Below, piece after piece: positions 16,268 through 26,280 of a DNA stretch of 64,000 nt. This DNA comes from Bacteroides nordii WAL 11050 = JCM 12987. Lineage in GTDB: Bacteria > Bacteroidota > Bacteroidia > Bacteroidales > Bacteroidaceae. Numbering within the stretch: position 1 is the stretch's first letter; each line of letters begins with the position of its first letter. Location of the stretch: positions 56,264 through 120,263 of the forward strand of contig BAJA01000013.1 of assembly GCA_000613465.1 (NCBI GenBank), read 5' to 3'. Below the pieces are notes generated by a model. That model was not told where the DNA came from and ran no database searches. It saw nothing but the letters and a program-made list of their open reading frames with translations. A program made the position numbers and the translations under genes.

Positions 16268-16732
16268 TTAAACTTCCGGTTTGTCATTAGGTCCTGCACT
16301 GTATGGATATACGTCCATAATGGCAGTCTCGGCTACAGAACCAATTTGGTAATCAGCCATTGTACCTTTCATTCCTTCATCCAGTTTTTTCACAGCATCA
16401 CGCAAATCAGATGCCTGCACTAATACCTGTGTGGATGTTTTTTTCTCAGCACCACTTTTTTCGTCCAGAGTGACAAAGATGAGTTTGCATTTGAACCAGC
16501 GGTCTGCCGATTCCTCTTCACTGGGAAATAGTTCACTGTAATTGGCGCGTTTGATATCTGAAACGGTGAATTCTCCTGTGATGAATGGAGTCATCTCCTC
16601 AATAATGCGTGCTTCTGCTTCTGTAAAGCTGAGTGCATCTACCAAATAAGGTTCGGTTACTTTTTTGTTCATTCCGTTTTCCATTAGTTTTTCGTAACGG
16701 ATTTTGCACTCAAACCAGGTATGCATTGCCAT
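16268..16732 (-). CDS. DUF4494 family protein
   Basis: A 154-residue cytoplasmic protein matching DUF4494, a family found in Bacteroidetes. It starts MAMHTWFECKIRYEKLMENG, continues with EPYLVDALSFTEAEARIIEEM and has the second FKCKLIFVTLDE strand. There are no membrane segments or catalytic motifs. Function is unknown. It is a single gene with a -7 box about 75 bp upstream. Confidence 0.85.
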   Translation of the reverse strand: MAMHTWFECKIRYEKLMENGMNKKVTEPYLVDALSFTEAEARIIEEMTPFITGEFTVSDIKRANYSELFPSEEESADRWFKCKLIFVTLDEKSGAEKKTSTQVLVQASDLRDAVKKLDEGMKGTMADYQIGSVAETAIMDVYPYSAGPNDKPEV

Positions 16733-16805
16733 ATTTTTCTTCTTTTTATTTAGTTAATATATTATTTTTCTGCCATTTATCTTTTCAATAGGGCTAAATG
16801 GTCTA

Positions 16806-16813
16806 CAAAGATA
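16806..16813 (-). promoter_or_regulatory. -7 box of the DUF4494 gene
   Basis: TATCTTTG on the minus strand gives a start near 16799 and a leader of about 65 nt. The -33 region is not consensus. Confidence 0.55.
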
Positions 16814-16901
16814 ATTCAAAAAACATCTTTCTGCATCTATAAACAAAAGAATTTATCATAAATGAAACAGGTTTTAGAGTCTTTTTTCAGAATGAACTTA
16901 C

Positions 16902-18788
16902 CTACTCAATTACACATCTCACTGAATATCCGCAATAATCTGAGTAGGCTGCTCCTTTAATTTCATGCGTGTCATACCTCAGAAGAATACCGTTTTCTGC
17001 TACTGCTTTCTGGGTGGCTCCCATATTCCAATAAGCAGTATATTTTCCGGCAAATTGATAGATACTGGAATCGTTCTCTTTTACTTTAGTAAAGATGCCG
17101 GTGGCAATAGCATTGAATCCTGTTGCATTGGAAGGTACGGACTCGGACTTTTCCCATAAATCATTTCCTTTCAGAACAGCCCCGTCTCCTTCGATGTATG
17201 TTTTTAATAGCTGCCAGGCTTCATTATCGGCTATTTTCCATCCTTTTGGAGCTAACTTTCCGGTGATAACAGCTGCTTTATTATAGAAAATAAATGTGGA
17301 TTCTTTGAAATATCCGGCAGAGCTTTTAGAATAATTGGAAGCTGTTTTTAAGGTAATTTTCTTTCCGTCATTGTATAATGTTGTCCGGAGATTTTTTCTG
17401 GTCCAATATTGAGTTCCGATTTTTACAATGGGATACGTGATTATTTCACTTCCTCTGACGTCGGACAATATCTTCTTTTTAAAAGATAGTAACACTGGAT
17501 CGATGGGAGGTGTAAATGCAATTGATAAATCGGAAGTGATATAGAAGGAAGAGATTGGATTCTGGTTGCCGGGAGTGTAACTTAATGTGTTTGTATCACC
17601 TTGCCACATCACTTTACCACCATGTATTGCCTTATCATCACTGATTATCTGAAGTACGGTTCCTTCTGTCCAGTCACTTTTTCCATCTTTTACAGGATAG
17701 ATAACAATCGCTTGTGCATGTATTTCGGAAGCAGATAAATATTCTTTGCAAACCTCTGCTACTATTTTTCCATCAAAGGTGATGTTGTATACAGAACTCT
17801 GTTCGAAATCAAAATCGCTAATTGAGATACATGTCTTTTCTACCTTTTCAACGGGAGTGATCTCACTTTTGTTTCCTTCTTTCCAGTCATTAATATCTGG
17901 TATTATTCCACTTATTCCTTGTTGCGGATTGTAGAGTATTGTGAGCTCACAGGAAGTACCGTTTCCTAACTCATAATTCTCAGTTAGCTGACATTCATAA
18001 TGTTTAGAATCTACAGATAATGTGAGTATCTCTGTTCCTGCTGCTATTGTTTGTGGAATTAGTATACTCCTTTTCCCAATTAGCGCCTCATTGTCGATTT
18101 CCCATTCGCCGTTTGGAAGAATATTCTGAATATTGCTGAGCAATGAAAATTCTTTTGTCTCTATGTTATATTTGGCCTGTGTGAAAACGTCGTTAATGCG
18201 AACTGAGGGGTTACTTTTTTTTAGTACATTTATATCATATCCTTCTGTTGGCTTGATTCTGACAGTCAGTTGGCATAGTTGGTGTATATGAGGCAATTCT
18301 ACATTTTTTTTACCCGAAGCGACATTGCTAACTTGTGCGGTCATAAAATCAGAATTGTTATAGCCAACAGTTGAACTCTGATCTGTACATACAGTTAGAT
18401 CTATCGTATTTTCCCCTTCTGTAATGCCAGTTTCCTGATAGGGGTAATAACTAATGAAATTGCATTTTATCTTTTCTGCCGGATAATATATTTCTTCATC
18501 AGGAACAAATCCTGAGGTTGTACAATTGAAACGTTTGTTTGATACATAACGCTCCTTACTCAAAGTCGCAGGCGATACCAGGACATATAGTCCAATAGCT
18601 TCATTACACTCTTTTTGGTAAATTTGAGTATGGAGTGTTTTTGCTGATATTTTTATAGGAACATCGCCGGGAGTAATGGAAGTATTTTCTTTTTCTTCTT
18701 CTCCGATGCTGTTGACACACGAACAGGCTATCAAAGCACTTAATGCAATGATGCCTGTACGAATTATTGTCTGGATATAGATATTCAT
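16902..18788 (-). CDS. Fimbrillin-like lipoprotein with C-terminal FISUMP domain
   Basis: A 628-residue protein. The ATG at 18788 is preferred over 18809 because it starts a lipoprotein signal (MNIYIQTIIRTG... ending LIACSC), and the longer frame overlaps the upstream stop. The N-terminal half resembles Mfa-like/fimbrillin proteins (CNFISYYPYQE, NSDFMTAQ, LPHIHQLCQLTV). The C-terminal part (about 450-628) is a FISUMP domain (YPIVKIGTQYWTRKNL, ITGKLAPKGWKIADNEAW, YCGYSVRCV). It is probably an outer-membrane surface protein or fimbrial tip adhesin. It lies 5 bp downstream of a close paralog, so the two form an operon. Confidence 0.85.
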   Translation of the reverse strand: MNIYIQTIIRTGIIALSALIACSCVNSIGEEEKENTSITPGDVPIKISAKTLHTQIYQKECNEAIGLYVLVSPATLSKERYVSNKRFNCTTSGFVPDEEIYYPAEKIKCNFISYYPYQETGITEGENTIDLTVCTDQSSTVGYNNSDFMTAQVSNVASGKKNVELPHIHQLCQLTVRIKPTEGYDINVLKKSNPSVRINDVFTQAKYNIETKEFSLLSNIQNILPNGEWEIDNEALIGKRSILIPQTIAAGTEILTLSVDSKHYECQLTENYELGNGTSCELTILYNPQQGISGIIPDINDWKEGNKSEITPVEKVEKTCISISDFDFEQSSVYNITFDGKIVAEVCKEYLSASEIHAQAIVIYPVKDGKSDWTEGTVLQIISDDKAIHGGKVMWQGDTNTLSYTPGNQNPISSFYITSDLSIAFTPPIDPVLLSFKKKILSDVRGSEIITYPIVKIGTQYWTRKNLRTTLYNDGKKITLKTASNYSKSSAGYFKESTFIFYNKAAVITGKLAPKGWKIADNEAWQLLKTYIEGDGAVLKGNDLWEKSESVPSNATGFNAIATGIFTKVKENDSSIYQFAGKYTAYWNMGATQKAVAENGILLRYDTHEIKGAAYSDYCGYSVRCVIE

Positions 18789-18793
18789 ATGTG

Positions 18794-20691
18794 TTACTCT
18801 TTTAGGCAACGTATGGAATAGGCACAGTAATCGGAGTTTTTGAATTCTCCTGTGTTATTTAGTTTATAGCTGAGAGCAAAACTTGTATTATTAGGGGATG
18901 ATTGGGCTTCTTGTAATGTCCAATAACCGACATATTTTTGAAGAAAGTTGTGATCACTTTCGTCTTTTTTGTCGTTTTTTGTATATGTTCCTACCGGCTT
19001 TCCGTTAAATCCGGTTTTATTATTGGCTTTATCTGCTCCTTCTTCTATTGTCCATACACCCGATTTCAATGTCGCTGCTTCATTTTTTATGTAGTTCTTT
19101 AATTTCTCCCATTCTGTGGTATCTGGTATTTTCCAACCTTGTGGAGCTATTTTGCCTGTGATGATAACTGCCTGATTATAGAAGTAATTAGAATTATTTA
19201 GATAATAACCCGCTGTTGTCTTTGAGAGATTTGTTGTATTATTGGTAATAGCAGTCGCATCATTATACTTAGTAGTCTTCAGATTCTCCTGCATCCAGTA
19301 TTGGGTACCTATTTTTACAATTGGATAAATATTTGTTTCGGCACCTCTGATATCTGTTAACATGCTTTCTTTGGCTTGAATTAGTTGTACGTCTTCACTT
19401 TTTTCAAAGATTATGTTTCCATCTTTGTCTGCATAAATTTGTTCTATTGGAGCTTTGTCTCCGGTTATGTAGGTAAATGAATTATTGGTTTTGTCCCAGT
19501 TGATATTTCCTCCATGTATACTTTGAGTTTCACCCAGTATTTGCAGTACAGTTCCTTTGTTTGAATTGTTTGTAGGATATAAAACAATAGCTTGCGCATC
19601 GATATTATCGCCTAATAGGTATTCTTTACAAATCTCTCCGATCACAATATCCGAAGAAGTTATCAGGTTGTATATACCGGTTTTCTCAAAGTTTAAATCA
19701 GAGATAGTTATCGAGCTGTTATCTACTTTTTCTTCAAGGTCTGTACTGCTACTGCTTCCTGGCTTCCAATTGCTTATGGATGTCGTGATACCTCCTATTC
19801 CTACCCTTGAATCATATCTGAGTAAGAGTTCGCAGCCAGCTTCACTTTCTAAAATAAGATCCATTGGCATAGATGCACAATAAACTTTGTTGTTAACCCG
19901 CAATGTTAATTCGCAATCGGGCGTTATAGGTTGCGGTATTAAAATGACTTTTTTTCCGGTAAGTTGGTGACTTTCTTCGTCTATTTCCCATTTTCCGTTT
20001 GGATAATGCTTTGTGGGGTATTGAATGCGCTGAATAATTCTGTATCCATGTTATATGTAGCTTTTGTATTCAGATTACTGATACTGATAGATGCATTCTG
20101 TTGTAGTTCATTGATATTTTCTTCTTCGTAAACTTGTAGAATGATATTTAACTGGCACAACTTGTGATTATATTGTAAGTTTACTGCCTTCAGGCTTGGG
20201 GAGATCCCGGTTGCTTTAGCTACCATAAAATCAGAATTACTATATTCTGTAGTTGAACTTTGATCGGGGCTGACATTGACGTTTATGTTACTACTTCCTT
20301 GTATGATTCCTTCCTCCTGATAAGGGTAATAACTGATGAAATCGCATTTGCCTTCTCCTTTAGGGTAGTATATTTCTTCTTCAGGAGTAAATACGTCTGA
20401 TGAATATACAAGGCGCATATTATCTATATGTCTTGATCCGCTTAGATTTTCCGGTTGGGCTAATACGTAAAGTCCGATGGCATTGTCGTTGTCAAATTTG
20501 TTATCGGTGATACGTGTGTGAGTCTGGACTTGTAATATTCGTCCGGAAATTGTGATGGGTATATTGCCCGAAGCAGGTAGAGGAGGAGTAGGTTCTTCTA
20601 ACGGTTGAATATTGTTAACGCAGGAAAAATAGAAAAGAGAGACTACTGCTAACAGACTATGTTTAGCAGTTCTTTTAAGAGTGTTTTTCAT
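18794..20691 (-). CDS. Fimbrillin-FISUMP lipoprotein paralog, one apparent frameshift
   Basis: Two frames, 19981-20691 and the one ending at 18794, are halves of one protein of about 632 residues matching the downstream paralog along its length. The N-terminal half has a lipoprotein signal (FYFSC) and fimbrillin motifs (CDFISYYPYQE, NSDFMVA). The C-terminal half has the FISUMP motifs (YPIVKIGTQYWMQENL, YCAYSIRC). The break is at 20001-20002: adding one C on the coding strand (ATCCAAAC to ATCCCAAAC) restores SIIPNGKWEID, the equivalent of ILPNGEWEID in the paralog. It is a sequence error or a recent lesion. It diverges from susC. Confidence 0.82.
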
Positions 20692-20863
20692 ATTATTTTA
20701 TTGTTTTGTTATCCGGTAAATGTAATACAATATATCTGATAAATGAATTTTTATTTAATTGATTTTCAATATATTTTGTAATGTGTTAATGTATAGTGAT
20801 TTAAAGATAATAATATTTGTATTTGTTTTGTGATTTTATTGATTGTTTGATGCGGTACTGTAG

Positions 20864-20958
20864 TTGAAACGTAGATTATCGCAAATTCACGCAAAGAATA
20901 TCATCTCTCAAGTACAACAGGCCTTCTTATTTGCGAAAATCTGCGATCATTTGTTATT
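20864..20958. repeat. Interspersed palindromic repeat, copy 2
   Basis: A copy of the element at 16095-16193, starting TTGAAACGTAGATTATCG and containing AAATTCACGCAAAGAATATC. It lies in the gap of about 490 bp between the divergent fimbrillin operon and susC. The second arm is more diverged (GCGATCATTTG). Confidence 0.7.
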
Positions 20959-20990
20959 AGATCGTTGAATACTGACTCTGAAACCGTTGA

Positions 20991-21109
20991 TTTATAACGG
21001 TATGAACGATATCTAACTTTGTGCGAACGAAAACAAAATGGAAATCTGTTTTTTTGAATAAACCCGAAACATTTGAATTCTGACCTGTGTGAACGAGTTG
21101 ATACATTTG
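20991..21109 (+). promoter_or_regulatory. Candidate PUL promoters upstream of susC
   Basis: Two -7 boxes are visible: TAACTTTG (21014-21021), with TTTA 19 bp upstream (20991-20994), and TACATTTG (21102-21109). The first would give a leader of about 150 nt, the second about 65 nt. Long susC leaders are common in HTCS-controlled PULs. Which one is used cannot be decided here. Confidence 0.45.
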
Positions 21110-21180
21110 CAATATCGATAAGAAGCATACTCTGTATCCTTTCTTATCTAACTTTATGTATAACTTTATATTTAATTATT

Positions 21181-24100
21181 ATGCAAAGAAAAACAAGATG
21201 TCTTTTCGTAGTATTTCTTCTACTTACAAACCTTGTGGTGTATGCACAGAGTATTACGGTGACAGGAAAAGTGGTGGACAGTGACGGTTTGGAAGTCATT
21301 GGAGCAAATGTTACTTTAAAAGGAGCACCCGGAGTAGGGGCGATTACCGATCTGGATGGCCATTACAAATTAAAATCCGACAATCCTTCCAAAGATGTAT
21401 TGGTATTTACTTTTATAGGAATGGATACTCAGGAAGTACCGGTGAAAGGAAGAAGTAAGATTGATGTAACTTTAAGAGCAAGCTCCGTAATGCTTGATGA
21501 AGTAGTTGCAATTGGTTATGGTGGAATGGCCCGTAAGGATATTACAGGATCTGTTGTTTCTGTGGATGCGGAAGCTCTTTCTAAAGTACCTGTATCGGAC
21601 ATCACCCAAGCTTTGGCAGGACGCGTCTCCGGAGTAATGGTAACACAGAATGAAGGTGAACCGGGAGCTTCTATTTCTATTCGTGTGCGTGGAGGAATTT
21701 CTATTACGCAAAGTAATGAACCACTGTATATTATTGATGGTTTTCCCAGTGAAGATGGTCTTTCGTCTATAGACCCTGCCGATGTTGAATCTATTAATAT
21801 TCTGAAAGATGCTTCTTCAACAGCTGTTTATGGAGCACGTGGAGCCAATGGAGTGGTAGTGATTACTACCAAAACCGGCAGTAAGAATGATAATAAATTC
21901 TCTATTTCTTATGATACTTATGTTGGGTTCTCCAAACTGGCAAGTAAGTTGGATATGCTTTCAACAAAAGAGTATGTGTTTCTGGATTATGAAAGACGAA
22001 ACTTCTCGGATGAAGATATAGATGCCGGTAATATTAATGGGTTTACCAATTTATATGGTGACTTTGCCGATATTGGAAAGAACTATGCGAATCGTAAAGG
22101 AGTAGATTGGCAGGAAGAGGTTTTCGGAGGAACAAAAGTTATGCAGAACCACCGTATAAGCATTGCCGGGGGAACAAAAGAATTACGATATAACATGTCA
22201 TATGCCTATTTTGATGAAGAAGGGTTGATGAAGGCCAGTGGGAGTAGCAAGCATAACGCTAAACTGAAAGTTGATCATAAACCGAATGACCGGTTGACTG
22301 CTTCGGGATCAATCTCATTTGATCATACTACGGTACATGGAATGGGGACTTCCGGTGATAATTATGGCTTTAATAAGATGGGGTCTATTTTATCTTACCG
22401 TCCTACTGCCGGTATGTTGGGAGATGATCAACAGTTAATTGATAATGACGACCCATTGTATGACGATGATCAGAATGCAATGCAGAATCCTATTATATCA
22501 GCTCTCTCGGAACATAAGAAGAGAGAACAGAGAACTATACAGATTAATGGTAGTCTGAGCTATGAACTTTTGAAGGGACTGACTTTTAAAAATACTACGG
22601 GAGCCCGTTTCTCTACCCGTCGTACAGAAACATTTTACGGGGCACTTTCTGCTACTGCCAAACGTTCGAGCACTAATGGTACTTTGCAAAATAATGAACA
22701 AGGTAGTTTCTCAACTTCAAATACTTTGACGTATGCAGGAAAGATGAAAAAACACAGTTATGACGTGATGTTGGGACAGGAATATGTGGCACGTTGGAGT
22801 CGTTGGTTCAGTGCCAGTGCTTCTAACTTTCCGAATGATGATATCGGTTTGAATGATATGTCGTTGGGAGCTACTCCGGGAACTCCGAAATCATCTTATA
22901 ATGATGATGACATTCTTTTGTCATTTTTCGGACGTGTGAACTATTCGTATGCAGACAAATATTTATTCTCTGCTTCTATGCGTGCTGATGGTTCTTCAAA
23001 GTTCGGTGCCAATAATAAATGGGGTTACTTTCCGGCTGTATCTGCTGCATGGCGTGTGGGTGAGGAAGCATTTGTCAAGAATCTGAATGTGTTTTCTGAT
23101 TTGAAATTACGTATAGGATATGGTTTGGCTGGTAATAATAGAATTGGTAGCTATGCTTCGTTACCGATTATGGGTAGTAACAATAATTTTTATCCGAATG
23201 GAGAAGGAATAACCAATGGGTTTGCTTCTACGCAGATTCCCAATAAGGATCTGAAGTGGGAAGCTAACAAAACATTAAATATCGGTCTTGACTTCGGATT
23301 TTTTAATCAGCGTTTAACCATTTCTCCGGAATTTTATATAAACCGTAGTTCCAATCTGCTTTTAAATACAAAGATCCCCACCTCTTCGGGATTTAACACA
23401 ATGCTTCAGAATATTGGCGAGACTGAAAATAAAGGTATTGATATCAGTATTACTTCTGTTAATATACAGACTAAGGATTTTCAATGGATTACTAATCTGA
23501 ACTTATCGCATAACGTAAATAAGGTGATCGCCTTAAATGATCAGGATAGTTTTCTGGAAGAAGCTAAATTCGGGTGGAATCAGAATAACTATATCGTTGA
23601 GGTAGGAAAATCATTAGGGCGGATTTATGGTTGGAAAACAGTTGGATTATATCAGGTGGACGATTTCAATTATGATCCTGCAACAAAAAAATATACTTTG
23701 AAAGAGGGGATTCCTTATAATACGAATAATACTCCACAACCGGGGTACTGGAAGTTTGAGAACGTAGATGATGAAGGGGCAAGCAAAGGGGTTATTGATG
23801 ATAATGACAGGACAGTCATTGGTGATGCCAATCCTATTTTGTATGGAGGTATGAATAATACGTTCAGTTATAAAGGTTTCGATTTGAGTATTTTCCTTAA
23901 CTTCAGTTTGGGAGGAGATATTCTGAATGCAACGAAATTGGCTAATACTCTTTCCGGAAGAACAGGAAACACTACAGTACTTGATATTGCCAATTCATCG
24001 AACCGTTGGGTAACGATTGGAGAAGATGGTAAAAAGATTACTGATCCCGCTGCATTGTCACGCTTAAATTCAGGCAAGACAGTGGCTTGTTACAGTGATA

Positions 24101-24390
24101 TGCAGGATGGTGATAAGTTTATGCATTCATGGGCCATTGAAGATGGCTCGTTTTTGCGAATCAATAATATTTCACTGGGATATACATTCCCGGCAAGTAT
24201 GTTGAAGAAAACGAAGGTTATCAAGAAATTACGTTTATATCTGACGGCTAATAATATCCATACCTTTACTAAATACAGCGGATTTGACCCGGAGGTTTCA
24301 ACAATGGGCAATGGAATTACACGTGGAGTAGACTGGGGAGGATATCCGAGAAGCCGTTCTTTTGTTTGTGGTGGAAGCATTACTTTTTAA
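21181..24390 (+). CDS. SusC/RagA-type TonB-dependent outer-membrane transporter
   Basis: A 1069-residue protein that imports oligosaccharides across the outer membrane with its SusD partner. The ATG at 21181 is used because a signal peptide follows (MQRKTRCLFVVFLLLTNLVVYA); the longer frame to 21073 would include promoter sequence. The domain order is signal, carboxypeptidase D-like regulatory domain (ITVTGKVVDSDGLEVIGANV), TonB-box region near VMLDEVVAIGYG, plug domain (LAGRVSGVMVTQ, PLYIIDGFP), and a 22-strand barrel. There is no STN domain, consistent with control by an HTCS rather than an anti-sigma factor. It is the first gene of the PUL, 9 bp before susD. Confidence 0.95.
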   Translation: MQRKTRCLFVVFLLLTNLVVYAQSITVTGKVVDSDGLEVIGANVTLKGAPGVGAITDLDGHYKLKSDNPSKDVLVFTFIGMDTQEVPVKGRSKIDVTLRASSVMLDEVVAIGYGGMARKDITGSVVSVDAEALSKVPVSDITQALAGRVSGVMVTQNEGEPGASISIRVRGGISITQSNEPLYIIDGFPSEDGLSSIDPADVESINILKDASSTAVYGARGANGVVVITTKTGSKNDNKFSISYDTYVGFSKLASKLDMLSTKEYVFLDYERRNFSDEDIDAGNINGFTNLYGDFADIGKNYANRKGVDWQEEVFGGTKVMQNHRISIAGGTKELRYNMSYAYFDEEGLMKASGSSKHNAKLKVDHKPNDRLTASGSISFDHTTVHGMGTSGDNYGFNKMGSILSYRPTAGMLGDDQQLIDNDDPLYDDDQNAMQNPIISALSEHKKREQRTIQINGSLSYELLKGLTFKNTTGARFSTRRTETFYGALSATAKRSSTNGTLQNNEQGSFSTSNTLTYAGKMKKHSYDVMLGQEYVARWSRWFSASASNFPNDDIGLNDMSLGATPGTPKSSYNDDDILLSFFGRVNYSYADKYLFSASMRADGSSKFGANNKWGYFPAVSAAWRVGEEAFVKNLNVFSDLKLRIGYGLAGNNRIGSYASLPIMGSNNNFYPNGEGITNGFASTQIPNKDLKWEANKTLNIGLDFGFFNQRLTISPEFYINRSSNLLLNTKIPTSSGFNTMLQNIGETENKGIDISITSVNIQTKDFQWITNLNLSHNVNKVIALNDQDSFLEEAKFGWNQNNYIVEVGKSLGRIYGWKTVGLYQVDDFNYDPATKKYTLKEGIPYNTNNTPQPGYWKFENVDDEGASKGVIDDNDRTVIGDANPILYGGMNNTFSYKGFDLSIFLNFSLGGDILNATKLANTLSGRTGNTTVLDIANSSNRWVTIGEDGKKITDPAALSRLNSGKTVACYSDMQDGDKFMHSWAIEDGSFLRINNISLGYTFPASMLKKTKVIKKLRLYLTANNIHTFTKYSGFDPEVSTMGNGITRGVDWGGYPRSRSFVCGGSITF

Positions 24391-24399
24391 TAACTGATA

Positions 24400-26145
24400 A
24401 TGATGAAAAATAACATGAAAAAATATATAGCAATCTTCTGTCTGATGTCCGGACTGACATCTTGTACTGATCTTTTGACGGAAACTCCTGAATCCTATTA
24501 TGATTCAACCAATTATTTCGTTTCAGTTCCTAATGCAAATATGGCCGTTGCTGCTGTGTACAACACTTTAGGAGGTATGGGGCATTACGGGCAAGCAGAA
24601 ATGGCCATACCTACCTCTGATGATATGTATTATGTATCAGGTACTAATACGGATAATTTGCGTCGTGATATATCACATTATATGGTTTCAACAAATAATC
24701 AGTGGATAGAATCTACATGGAATGCAAAATATCAGGGACTCGACAGAGCGAATTTTGCATTGGATGGAATTCGCTCTATGAAAGAATATGCTACAGGTAA
24801 TGAAACATTGAAAAAGTATGAAGGTGAACTTTGTTTCCTCCGTGCTTTTATAGCTTTGCAGTTGGTAAGAAACTGGGGAGATGTTCCGTATAAAACAACT
24901 TATACTGCTTCAGTTAGTGATGCTTATTCTCCTCGTGTAGACCGTGAATTAATCTATGATCAGATTATGTCGGATCTGGAAATAGCCAGAACTCAACTTC
25001 CATGGGCTGATGCAAATACAAGTCCGGAACGGGCAACTCAGGGGGCTGCCAGAGCTTTAACTATGAGAGCGTTATTGCAAAGAGCCGGATATAGCCTGAA
25101 AGCAGATGCTAAGCTCTCACGTCCGTCTGAAGTTAAAAGAAAAGAGTATTTCAATGCAATCCTGACAGAATGGGAGGCTTTCAAAAAGAGTGGTTTCCAT
25201 AATTTCTATTCCGGAGGATATGAACAAGCGTGGAAAAACTACTGTCAGAATGTAGATGAACCGGTAGAGACGCTTTGGGAAATAGCATTCTATACTCCTG
25301 ACGGAAAAGCTCCCGGTGCAGGTATGTGGGGTACTTACATTGGTCCGTCAACAGATCAGGCCAGTATTTACGGACGTGCTAATTCCTTTTTTGTAGTCCT
25401 TCCTACCTGGGCTTCCTTCTATGACGAGAATGATATTCGTCTGGATGTAAATATATGTCAGTATAAAATTGATAATAAGAGTCAGAAAGTATATAATATT
25501 AAGCCTTACGATCCGAAGAAACCAGCTACAAGTCCGGATACCCCTTCCAATAAATTCTATTATCCGGGCAAGTGGAGAAGAGAATGGATTGGGGTAGGTA
25601 TGTCTAAAGATCCTAATAATACGGATGTGGATTATGCGGTTTTGCGTTATCCGGATGTAGTATTAATGGTAGCTGAAGCTATGAATGAACTGGATAGGAC
25701 CGATGATGCTGTTGAACTTTTAAATATGGTGAGAAAGCGTGCCGGGATAACGGAACTGAAAAAAGACTTCTCTAATTATGCTGCTATTTATAAAGCACCG
25801 AAAGTGATTGATCTTGACTTCATTGATGATTCTACTCCTGCGGGCAAGTTCAGAACTGCCTTGTATTGGGAAAGAGGTTTTGAACTGTGTTATGAAGGTA
25901 CTCGCAAATATGACCTGATTCGCTGGGGTATTTTGAAAGAATCATTGGAGAACATGTATGCGTATATGAAGTCGACCGAAAAATTTCCTGATGGTGATCC
26001 GAAGAAATATAAATATGCATTGAATGCTTTTCCGGCAGGTAAAGGAGATCGGTTTGTAACAGGTAAGCATGAGCTATTCCCGATACCATTGATGGAAATA
26101 CAACGGAATAAGGCATTGGGCTCATTGAATAATCCGGGTTATTAA
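24400..26145 (+). CDS. SusD-like surface glycan-binding lipoprotein
   Basis: A 581-residue RagB/SusD family lipoprotein that lids the SusC channel and binds glycan. The signal ends at a lipobox (LTSC, followed by TDLLTETPESYY). SusD motifs include YQGLDRANFALDGI, GELCFLRAFIALQLVRNWGDVPY, LLNMVRKRAG and LYWERGFELCYEGTRKYDLIRWG. The start at 24415 (MKKYIAIF) is a good alternative to 24400. No SusE/F-type binding protein follows; the lyase and glycosidase genes come next. Confidence 0.95.
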   Translation: MMKNNMKKYIAIFCLMSGLTSCTDLLTETPESYYDSTNYFVSVPNANMAVAAVYNTLGGMGHYGQAEMAIPTSDDMYYVSGTNTDNLRRDISHYMVSTNNQWIESTWNAKYQGLDRANFALDGIRSMKEYATGNETLKKYEGELCFLRAFIALQLVRNWGDVPYKTTYTASVSDAYSPRVDRELIYDQIMSDLEIARTQLPWADANTSPERATQGAARALTMRALLQRAGYSLKADAKLSRPSEVKRKEYFNAILTEWEAFKKSGFHNFYSGGYEQAWKNYCQNVDEPVETLWEIAFYTPDGKAPGAGMWGTYIGPSTDQASIYGRANSFFVVLPTWASFYDENDIRLDVNICQYKIDNKSQKVYNIKPYDPKKPATSPDTPSNKFYYPGKWRREWIGVGMSKDPNNTDVDYAVLRYPDVVLMVAEAMNELDRTDDAVELLNMVRKRAGITELKKDFSNYAAIYKAPKVIDLDFIDDSTPAGKFRTALYWERGFELCYEGTRKYDLIRWGILKESLENMYAYMKSTEKFPDGDPKKYKYALNAFPAGKGDRFVTGKHELFPIPLMEIQRNKALGSLNNPGY

Positions 26146-26179
26146 AGTTTGTTTTTGGGATAAATTGGATTTGGTTTTG

Positions 26180-26258
26180 CCACCGGTATCGCAGGATTTG
26201 CAGAGATATTACATTGTCTATTGAATGTATAAAGCTGTATGAACTGTGCAACCGGTGG
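26180..26258 (+). promoter_or_regulatory. Hairpin in the leader between susD and the first lyase gene
   Basis: CCACCGGT (26180-26187) and ACCGGTGG (26251-26258) can pair across the 135-bp gap. No U-tract follows, so it may reduce expression of downstream enzyme genes or protect the susCD message rather than terminate fully. Confidence 0.4.
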
Positions 26259-26280
26259 TGAATAATTAGTAAATTAAAAG

